DNA of 64,000 nt, taken from positions 399,124-463,123 of the forward strand of contig NZ_RAHW01000005.1 in the NCBI RefSeq assembly GCF_004117875.1, in the 5' to 3' direction. Of the stretch, positions 18,327 through 27,000 are shown one piece after another. Position 1 is the stretch's first letter. Every line of letters begins with the position of its first letter. The translations under genes were made by a program, and so were the position numbers. Below the pieces are notes generated by a model. The model saw only the letters and a list, made by a program, of their open reading frames with translations, was not told the origin of the DNA and did no database searches. This stretch comes from Geomonas oryzae. GTDB taxonomy: Bacteria; Desulfobacterota; Desulfuromonadia; Geobacterales; Geobacteraceae.

Positions 18327-19315
18327 GGTCTGAGCACCTGTGGGTCGACGGCATTTGGCTTCACCGACAGCAATGGGCGCGGATCAATGACTTCCAGGAA
18401 GTTCGGCATCTGTACGTTCTTCGCCAAGCGGTGCTTCGCCGCCCAGCGGGTCTCCTCCTCAAGCGCCAGGATCAGGGCGTGGTCCAAGGCCACGGTGCAT
18501 GAGCCCTCCCCCCACAACTCGGCAACCAGTGCCGGTGAAAGCTTAAGGTCCGCAAAGACGATGGCCTGGGCCTCCTGCGGGTGACGCACCGCGAACTCTT
18601 CGGCCCGGAGCAGAGCACGCAACATGCGCCGCATCGCCTCCTGGTTGCCGTTCACAAACGAGGAGTGACCTGCAATAACGAAAGTCTCGGTATAGATGTG
18701 AGGATCGTTCAGCTCCACCCCTTCAGTCCCCATCCTCTCGGCGATGATCTTGCCAGTGGGGTCCCAGGTGGAGACCGCGTCCACCCTCCCCGAAAGAATG
18801 GCCTCCTGCATCTGTTCCGGGGCCAAGTCAACCGGTGTCACCTCATCCATGGCCAGGTGATTGGCGGTCAGGAAAGAGGAGAGAAATATGTGGGAGGTGG
18901 TTCCCTGCGTGAAGGCGATGCGCTTGTTCTTCAGATCTCCTGGGGCGGAGATACCGCTTTTCCTGCGTGCGACGATGCCGTTTTTCTTGTTCGAGGTATA
19001 GATGCTGCCGATCACCGAGAGCTTCTGCCCACCGAGGACGGCGAACATGAGTGGCGTTTCGGCGACGGTGGCGAGATCGGCCTTACCATCCAGCACCGCC
19101 TGCAACGCCTCCTTGCCGTAGCCGCAGGGCAGCACCTGGACGGCAAGCCCCGCCTCCTTAAAGAACCCCTTGGCGGCGGCAAGCTGCACCAGCGAGCAGT
19201 CGTGCAAGTTGGCCCAGGCCAGACGCAAGGGAATGGGCGGGTGTGCCTCGGGTGGGCGCTGACCTTTGCAGCCCAAAACAAGCAGACACAGTATCAGTAT
19301 CAGCGCGACTCTCAG
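18323..19315 (-). CDS. Periplasmic substrate-binding lipoprotein (NMT1/SsuA-like), apparent CTG start
   Basis: A 330-residue ABC-type solute-binding protein of the nitrate/sulfonate/thiamine-precursor (NMT1/THI5) fold. Typical stretches are LRLAWANLHDCSLVQLAAAKGFF, the GKADLATVAETP loop and VDAVSTWDPTG. No ABC permease or ATPase is adjacent; instead it overlaps a sensor kinase, so it is probably a signalling receptor. The reading frame extends upstream of the first usual start (TTG, 19276) into a perfect lipoprotein signal, RVALILILCLLVLGC. The only fitting start there is CTG at 19315, with AGGAG seven bases before. If TTG is used the lipobox is lost. Confidence 0.75.
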   Translation of the reverse strand: MRVALILILCLLVLGCKGQRPPEAHPPIPLRLAWANLHDCSLVQLAAAKGFFKEAGLAVQVLPCGYGKEALQAVLDGKADLATVAETPLMFAVLGGQKLSVIGSIYTSNKKNGIVARRKSGISAPGDLKNKRIAFTQGTTSHIFLSSFLTANHLAMDEVTPVDLAPEQMQEAILSGRVDAVSTWDPTGKIIAERMGTEGVELNDPHIYTETFVIAGHSSFVNGNQEAMRRMLRALLRAEEFAVRHPQEAQAIVFADLKLSPALVAELWGEGSCTVALDHALILALEEETRWAAKHRLAKNVQMPNFLEVIDPRPLLSVKPNAVDPQVLRP

Positions 19316-19533
19316 TATCCACTCCTCGTGATCGGCGCATGCTCAGCAAGGCTGCAGGAAGGTTCCCCCCATTCTTTCACAGGAGGCGGCCGAAAGTGTC
19401 TGCACGGTCTCTACAACGTCAAAGACCGGCAAACTACCGGTGAATAATATGACGAGTAGCTAACAAAGTGCAATTAATTTTAGCACTCCCTGCATCAAAT
19501 ACAGCATATTGAGTAAAATAGCGTCGCTGAACG
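19316..19533. other. Non-coding stretch upstream of the binding-protein/kinase operon
   Basis: Part of a 301-base gap between two minus-strand genes. It holds the leader and a candidate promoter of the binding-protein operon. I see no convincing coding sequence; a 64-codon frame at 19158-19349 overlaps the lipoprotein gene and has no family features. Confidence 0.5.
19444..19473 (-). promoter_or_regulatory. Candidate sigma-70 promoter for the binding-protein/kinase/regulator operon
   Basis: On the minus strand -35 TTGCAC (19473-19468), an 18-base spacer and -10 TATTAT (19449-19444). It would give a leader of about 120 bases before the CTG start. Confidence 0.4.
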
Positions 19534-19566
19534 AAAAAAGGGCAGGCCAAAGCCTGCCCTTTCTTT
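19534..19566 (-). terminator. Intrinsic terminator of the AsmA-CHAT-M48 gene run
   Basis: A 10-bp stem (AAGGGCAGGC with GCCTGCCCTT) and CAAA loop, followed on the minus strand by a U-run. It lies about 50 bases past the M48 protease stop and has T-runs on both sides, so it could work in both directions. Confidence 0.85.
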
Positions 19567-19616
19567 GGTGTTTGCCGCTATCAAAGCATATTTTCATAAA
19601 CTTTGACAGTCGGCCG

Positions 19617-20507
19617 TCACTTTGTCGTTTTGGAAGCCTTCCCCCCCTTGACGTACTTCGCGAAACGCGCCGGCAGCTTGGCAAGCGACGCGCGGTCCGG
19701 ATACTTCTTAAGACCTGCGGCAACCCGCGCCATGCGCTCGTCGAGCGGCGGGTGGGTCGAGAACCAGGAACCGTTCTTCGCCGCGGTCGCCTCCTGGCGC
19801 TTGAGCTTTTCGAGCACGGTCATCATGGCGGAAGGATCGTAGCCGGTACGGTAGGTGGTCTCCAGGGCAGCCTGGTCCGCCTCGAACTCCATACCCTGGT
19901 CGAGCCCCTTGTCGAAGAGGGTCGACTGCATGTCGCCGATCATCGACTCGAACTGCTGCCCCTTGCTCCCCTTCATGGTCGCCGCGGTGATCGCCGCCGC
20001 CCCCTGCAGGAACTGGGCGCGCCTGGTGCTCTTCAGGGCGTGCTTCTCCGCCACGTGCCCGACCTCGTGGGCGAGGACCGCCGCGAGTTCCGCCTCGTTG
20101 TCCAGGAGGTTCAAAAGCCCCCGGCTGATGAAGACGATGCCGCCGGGTGCGGCGAAGGCGTTTTGCACCGGGTTGTCCAGCACCACGAAGCGGTACGGGA
20201 TCGTGGAGCGGCGGCTGTTGCGCGCCACGGCGTTGCCGACCAGGTTCACGTACTTCTGCAGCGCCTCGTTGTTCACCGGCTTGCCAAAGCGCTGCATGCT
20301 GTCGAGGGCGAGGCTCTCGCCGACGGTGCACTCGGTCTGGTAAGTCATCTCCTGCGACGAGGAGAGCACCTGGGTCGCACCGGAGAGGATCTTCCCCTCC
20401 TTGGACTCGGGGTTCATCAGGTTGTTCAGCTTGTCCTGCCATCCGGCGTGGGCCGGCACCGCGGCGAGGCAGGAGAGAGCCGCAAGGGAAACGATCAGTC
20501 TTTTCAT
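19617..20507 (-). CDS. M48 family metalloprotease, exported
   Basis: A 296-residue zinc protease with a signal peptide (MKRLIVSLAALSCLAAVPAHA). The zinc motif is LAHEVGHVAEKHAL (HExxH, about residue 146), and the third ligand lies in MEFEADQAAL. It resembles the periplasmic BepA/LoiP group, which degrade or help assemble outer-membrane proteins; there is no lipobox and no C-terminal TPR. AGGAGG lies six bases before the chosen ATG; the ATG two codons earlier directly abuts the site. It is the last gene of the run that includes the giant CHAT protein and an SH3 protein, 12 bases after the latter. Confidence 0.9.
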   Translation of the reverse strand: MKRLIVSLAALSCLAAVPAHAGWQDKLNNLMNPESKEGKILSGATQVLSSSQEMTYQTECTVGESLALDSMQRFGKPVNNEALQKYVNLVGNAVARNSRRSTIPYRFVVLDNPVQNAFAAPGGIVFISRGLLNLLDNEAELAAVLAHEVGHVAEKHALKSTRRAQFLQGAAAITAATMKGSKGQQFESMIGDMQSTLFDKGLDQGMEFEADQAALETTYRTGYDPSAMMTVLEKLKRQEATAAKNGSWFSTHPPLDERMARVAAGLKKYPDRASLAKLPARFAKYVKGGKASKTTK

Positions 20508-20519
20508 GGGCATCCTCCT

Positions 20520-21020
20520 TTAGCGGGCGTACTCGCCGATTTTTCCTTCCTTGAGGAAGGCTTTGACATCTTTGTCGGAAACCTTGCGGGCGAGGATCCG
20601 GTCCAGCTCCTTCTTGAGCCCTTCCGGCGTGCCGTGCTGTTTCGCGTACGCGGCAGTCTCCGGGGAAAGGCCGCGGATGCTGCGGGCGCTGTCCGCCTTC
20701 GCGGTGTTTATCTGGCTTTGCTGCATGGTGCCGCCGAGAAGTCCGTCGCCGCCACCCACCTCGGCGACCGGCGCCGCGTCGGCGACCCGCCCCGCGTAGA
20801 CCCACCCTTCCTTGCCGTCGGCGGTCTGCACCTTGAGCCAGCGCCCCCCGTCCTCGACCAGCGTGAGTTCGGCCCCCACCGGCAGGTCCGCCAGGTTCGC
20901 AGCACTTACCGACTGCTCGCTCTTCAACGTGGTCCCTTCGCTCACCACCCAGCGCTTTTCGGCGCCGAACGCCGTGGCCGCCGCCAAAAGGAGCAGGGCG
21001 GCGAAAACCGTTTTTTTCAT
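20520..21020 (-). CDS. Exported bacterial SH3 domain protein
   Basis: A 166-residue protein with signal peptide MKKTVFAALLLLAAATAFG. Residues 25-85 form a bacterial SH3 fold (VSEGTTLKSEQSVSAANLAD... WLKVQTADGKEGWVYAGRV). This domain often binds peptidoglycan or proteins. The C-terminal half is helical with no recognised domain. GGAGGTGACC precedes the ATG at 21020. It lies between the CHAT gene (39 bases) and the M48 protease (12 bases), so the three are very likely made together. Confidence 0.82.
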   Translation of the reverse strand: MKKTVFAALLLLAAATAFGAEKRWVVSEGTTLKSEQSVSAANLADLPVGAELTLVEDGGRWLKVQTADGKEGWVYAGRVADAAPVAEVGGGDGLLGGTMQQSQINTAKADSARSIRGLSPETAAYAKQHGTPEGLKKELDRILARKVSDKDVKAFLKEGKIGEYAR

Positions 21021-21059
21021 GGTCACCTCCGTTATGGCCGGAATGGCTCCGGCGCTTCG

Positions 21060-24000
21060 TTATTTGTAGTCTCCGGTCAGTACGAACGCCCCCCAGTAGC
21101 CGGGGTGCGGGTAGCGCTTTCTCACGTGCTGCATGGCGAGGCCGAGCGCCTGCGCCTTGTCGGTGCCGGCGTAGTCCCGGTAGAACTGCTTCATCAGGAT
21201 GGCGCTCGAGACGTCGGATACGCGCCACAGGCTCGAGACGAGGGCGTGGGTCCCGGCGAAGATGAAGGCGCGGTTCATGCCGATCACGTCGTCGCCGCTT
21301 TTCACGTCGCCAAGTCCGGTCTGGCAGGCGGAGAGGACCACGAGATCCGCCTTGATGTCGAGCCCGAACACCTCCTCGGCCTGCAGCCTGCCGTCGTTTC
21401 CGGCGTCCTTTGCGAGCCTGATCGAGGAGAAGAGCGGGTTCACCGGGTCGAACTCGCCGTGCGAGGCGAGATGAATGATACCGAACCGCGAGATATTCTC
21501 ACGCACCCAGCTCTCGGTGGCGCGCTCGCGGGTCAGCGTGGTCACGTCCGCGTAGTTCCAGCGCAGCGTCCCCGCCTCCTTTTCGGCGAAGGGGAGGTCG
21601 AGCGAGGCGTTGCCGAGGTCGGGGTTGCCGATGGCCAAGATGCGCAGGTTCTTCGCGGCCTGGCGCCGGGCCAGGGTGTGGCGGTACACCGAGGCGGCCG
21701 GGAGGTGGAAGAGGTTGTGCCGGTCCACCAGGTAATCGCGCCCGTCGTAGAGGGTCGCGAAGGAGAGGTAGTGGAGGCTGCCGTGCGGCACGATCCCCAC
21801 CGTGTTCCCCTGCGCGACGCCGGACAAGGGGGCGGAGAGGAGCAACCGGTAGAGCTCCCGGGAGTTATCCTCCAAGGGCTCCAGGTTCTGCAGCATGCGC
21901 CGGTAGGTGGCGATCTTCCCGGAAAGCTCGGCGGCCGGGACCGGGAGTACGAAGAGGCGGCTTCCCTCCCGCTCCAGGCGCCAGCACAAGAGCCGATCCG
22001 GTAGCTGGTAGTAGGAGAGCAGTGTCACGCCGGGCTCCAAAAGCGAGCGAACCTCCGGCACGGTGACCGGCGCCACCTTGACGAGCGACAACAGTTCCGG
22101 GCGGCGCCGTTCGATATCGATCAGAAGGTCCTGGTAGGAGCCGCGCAGCCGCTCGAGCGCCGCCTGGTACATGGAGCGCTCCGCGGGATTGCCCGCCTGC
22201 TGCGCCAACTGCTCCTGTTCGCCGATCTGCTCGCGCAGCCGGTTCTGACGCTCGTACAGATCGCGGTCGGCGCCGCCGGCAAGCGAGAGGCGCTGACGCC
22301 CCAGGATGTCGATCAGGTTCCTGGCGCGTGAGCGCTCGGCGACGGCGAAGGCCTCGTCGTCACGCCCCATTTCCACCAAAAGACCGACGAGCCCCTGGTA
22401 AACGTCCATCTTGTCGGCGAGGAAGCCGTCTTTCAGCTGGTCCAGTTTGATCTCGGCACGCAGCTCCTCGATGGTTGCGAGCGCGTCGCGGTAGGAGGAG
22501 ACGGCCCCCTCCCGGTCCCCGGCACCCTCCTTGAGGCGCGCGAGCCCCAGAAGGGCGCGCCAGCGCACCTCGCGCAGCAGCATGAAATCGGCGAGCTCGA
22601 GCGCCTTCTTATAGCTGCTGCCCGCCTCTCCCTTCATGCCGCTCTTGGCACGGGCGTCCCCCAGGGAGAGGTGGATCTTCGCCTGGTTCACCCGGTCCCC
22701 GGTGCCGTCGGCAAGCGTCGCCGCCTCGTCGAGGAGCTTCAGCGCCCCGGCGGGGTCCCCCATCCTGAGGCGGGTCTGCCCGAGGTTTCTGAGGTCATAG
22801 GCGATGGCCCAGCGCGAGCCCAGGGCGCGGTCGATGGCGAGCGCCTCGCCCAGGCTCTCGAGCGCCCCCTGGTAGTCACCGGACTCGCGCCGCACGAGGC
22901 CCATGTTGTTCAGCGTGGTCGCCCTCTCGTCCCGGCGCGCCTCCAGCTTCCCGGAAAGTTCCAGCGCCTGTTTGAGTTCCACAAGGGCGCGTTTTGAATC
23001 CCCCAGGGTCCACCAGATGAGGCCGCCGGTGTTCTTCGCCATCACCTCTTCCAGAGGCCAGTTTTCCCTTTGCGCGGCCCGCTCCACCTTTTCGCGCAGA
23101 TCGAAGGCCTCCTGGTAGCGCCCCTGGAACCAGGCGTTGTTCCCCTGCTCCAGGACGATCCTCATCCGGGTCTTGAGCGCGGCGTCCCCGATCCTGTCGA
23201 GCGCCTCGCGGTAGAGGAGGTCCGCCTCGGTGAAGTTCCCGAGCAGGCGCCGGCAGCGCCCACGTTCCAGGATGGTCTCGGCCTCGAGCGCCCGGTTGCC
23301 GTTTTTCGCGTAGATCTCCTGCGCCTTCGCGTAGTAGCGCTCGGCGGCGGCGAACTCGTTCAGGCGCAGGTCGAGGATGCGCCCGAGGTTCCGGTACTGG
23401 TCGGCCAGGTTCAGTTCGTCCTTCAACTGGGCGTTCAGCCCCGCGGACTGCTCGAAAAGCGAGCGTGCCGCCGGGTAGTCCACCGCGTTCTCCATCACGG
23501 CGCCGAAGTCGGAGAGCGCCGCGGCCTGCTCCTTCGCCAGGCCCAGGTCCGCGAAGATGGAGACCCCCTCCTTGAGCGAGGCGGCCGCCTCGGAGAAACG
23601 CTCCAGGCGTCCCTGCAGAAGCCCCAGCCTGAAAAGCGCGTCGGCGTGCTCGGCCGAGTAAGGCTTTTCCTTCGCCAGGCGTTTGACGAGGAGATCGGCG
23701 TGGATGACGGCGCGCTCGGTGAGCCCGGCGCCAAAGGCGCTCTCCCGCGCATGGCGGTGCAGGGGAGCGCGCTGTTTGGCAAGTTCCGGAGTCGCGTCCG
23801 CCACGACGAGCGCGTTGTCGAATAGCGCCAGGGCCTGCGCGTAGCGCCCCTCGTTGTGCGCCGTCACCGCGCGCTTCACCACGTCGCCAAACTGCTTCTT
23901 TGCGAGCTGCGCGCTCTCGGCGGCGTTGCCCCCCCAGTCGCCGATCAGGAGCCAGCCCGGGGGAAGCTCGCGCCTAGCCTGGGCGAGCGAGGCGTCCGCG

Positions 24001-27000
24001 TAGCTTTTCGCGAAGGGGCTGAGATCGGTGCCGCTCCCATCGGAAAGAAGCAGGCTCGGCACCCCGGCGAGCGAGGCGAGCTGTCCCAGGTAATAGGCCT
24101 CCCCCCTCCCGCCGCGCGGGGCCACGACGAGCGAGACCGACTCGCCCCGCGCGAGTGCCAAGAGGTCTCGGCGCGCCCCGGTGGCGTCCTCGAAGAGGGG
24201 CTCGAGCCCCCCTCCCCCGCCGGGACGGGCGGGTACCGTCGGGAGGAGTCCGGCGGCGCCGGGTAGGGTCAGGGTGTGGGCGTCAGGCAGGCGCTCCGGC
24301 AACGCGTCGGGGGAAAGTTTCGCAAAGGGGGGCAGCGACGGCCACACGCCGGCCGGGTCGAGCACCTGCGTCCTGAGCGGCCTGCGCCCTTCGACGCTCT
24401 GCAGAAGCTGGCTCGCGCTCACCCCCCAGGTGAGGACGCGGGCGTCGGCGAAGGCGCCGGGCTCTTCGTAGATGGCGACGAGCGCGGGATCGTTCAGTCG
24501 CGAGGCGACGGCGGCGCGCGTCATCGTCTCGGCGCGGACACCCTCCTTGCCACCCAGGGTGAAGAGGAGGAAGCGGTCGCCGGGAAGCGCCACCAGGCGG
24601 AGTACGCTCCGTCCCGGGAGACGTTCCAGGAGGTCGATCGCCTCGGCAGGCTGCGGCGTGAGCGCCCGGCAAAGACGCGGCGCCTTTCCTGAGGCGCACC
24701 CCTTGCGGAAGGAGGCAAGGCGGGACCGGAAACCCTCTTCCTTCTCGCCCCCCGGAAGGGCCGCCGACGACGCGGCGAGGCGCAGCACCCCGGGACCGGC
24801 CGCGGCGTAGTACGGGGGAAGGAGCCCCAGGTCCTTGCCGAGCAAGCTGTCCAGAACCGCCTGTTCCTGCTCGCCGCGCAGCTTGAGATACGCGGGGTCG
24901 GCCGGCGCCGGGCCGGAAAGCTCGGCGCGGACCCGGTCCAGCTCTAAAAGATGCGGCGCCGCCTTTTGAAGGAGGGCGAGCACGGCGGGGTCGTCCATGC
25001 CGAGGAGGCTTTTCCCGAGGATCTGGACACGCTCCAGTTCGGAGAGGCGCTCCACGAGGGCGAAACCTTGCTCCGGGTCCTTCGCGGTCAACGCCTCGAT
25101 GCGGGGGGCGAAGCGCTCGGTGAGTTCGCCAAGATGCAGGTCGTATTGCGTGGGGGGGAGCCGGTCGAGGAGCTTCAGCGCCTCGTCGAAGTCGCCAAGT
25201 CCGGCGAGCGCGCGCCAGGCCATGGCGCCGTTACCGGCGGCGCGCGCCTCGGCGAGCGCGTCGCGGTAGCCGGTTGCCGCCGCGTCCGGGAGGCCGAGCG
25301 AGGCGAGCGCCGCAGCACGGTTCAGCCGCGCCGCGAGAAGCAGGCCCCCTCCCCTTGCGGGAGGGGGGGACGATGCGTCCGCCGTCTCAACGCATTTCTG
25401 CGCCGTCGGGGGCATCAGGTCCCCTCCCCCGGAGGGGGAGGGACAGGGAGGGGGAAGAGGCGCTGGGGGGAGGAGCGTCCGCAGCACGCGGTCCCACATC
25501 CCGATGGCGCGGTAGACGAGGGCCTGACGGCTGCCGTCGTCGGGACGGCCGGAGGCGAGACGGGCCAGTATGGCGCCGGCGTCGTTGCCGTAACGGGCCA
25601 GCGCATCGGCGGGAAGGGCGCCGCGGTAGGAGTCGGCAAGGGCCGAGACGCGAGCCTGCTCCGCAAGGAACCCGGCCACCGTCTCCGGCGCGGCGTCGGC
25701 CGGGATGAGCATCCCCCAGTTCACCAGGTTCAGCATGGCGCCGACGGCATTGCCGCTTCGAAGCGCGATCTCGGTCCCCTTCCGGAACCCTTCCGCCGCC
25801 TTGGCGCGGTCGCCGCGCGCGTAGTCGAGCTGCGCGGCACGGTGGCTCAGGAGGCCTACGCCGAAGAGGTCCCCCTCGGCGAGCTTGTCCGTCTGCGCCG
25901 GATAGCGATCCAAGAGCCCCTTGAAGAGTTGCGCCGCAGTCCGGTTGTCACCAAGCTCGGAGGCGATGCGCGCGAGATAGCTCTGCGCGAGACGCCGCTC
26001 CTGCTCCGTGGAAAATCCGAAGGCAGCCTCGGTGGCGTCCCCCTTGTTCAGGGCGACGTCGGCGCCTATCTTGATCAGCCCGCCGCCTCGCTTCGGCGCC
26101 CCCTTCTTCGCGGAGGGGTAGCGTTCCAGAAGCGTCAGCACCTCTTTGAAGCCGTCCCGGGCCAGCTCGAGGAGCCTGCGTCGGTCGCCGCCCGAGGCGC
26201 TCTCGGACTGGCGGTAGAGGGCGATGCTCGCCGAACGGCGGTTCGCGGCGAGGTTCCCCGTCCTCCCCAGGTCTCGGTTCAGGCGGTACGCAACGTCGAA
26301 ACGCTCCGCCGACTCCTTGAAGCGCTCCGCGTCGAAGAGGGCAAGCCCGAGCCGGTCGCTCAGCTTGGCCTGCGTATCCACAAGACGCGGCACTGCGTCG
26401 AGCTCCCGTTCCACGGCGGCCGCCATGGCGGTCAGTTCCAGGACGTACTTCTCCCCCTGCGGGGTACCGGCACCGGCAGCGGCGACCAGCTCCTTTTCAC
26501 GCGAGAGAAGCTTTTTCAGCGCCGCCTCGAACCTCCCCCACGCGGGGGAAGGTGGTGGTTCCACGCGCTCCGCGCCGATAACTTCCAGCTCCGCGTTGAT
26601 CTCGCGCTGCCGGGCGAGCAAACGCTCCAACTCCGGCGAGAGCTTCTCACCGGCGAAGAGGCGTTCGTTCGTCCGGCGCGTCAGGCGGCCGAACTGCTCG
26701 AGCGCCCGCGCCGGGTCGAGCCGGGACTGGGCGAGGGAAAGGGCACGGCCGTACCCTTCGATGGCGGCATCCTTCTCCCCCACCTGGAACGCGGCCGCTG
26801 CGTAGCGCTCGTGGAAGAGAAGCTCGGTCTCCGGGTTGTCGAAGGGGACCTTGGAGGCGAGACGCTGGCGGTAGAAGCTCCACGCCGTCGCGTTGCGGCC
26901 GAGCAAAAAGGCGACGTTGCCGATGTTCAAGGAGAGGTTGGCGGCGTTCTCCGGGTTCACCTCGGGACGGTTCAAAAGCTTCGCCCTGCGGTAGAGGTTG

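Noticed and set aside
19158..19349. A 63-codon minus-strand frame starting with ATG upstream of the binding protein
   Set aside because: It overlaps the lipoprotein signal in another frame, and its product has no signal or domain; the CTG-start frame explains the region better.
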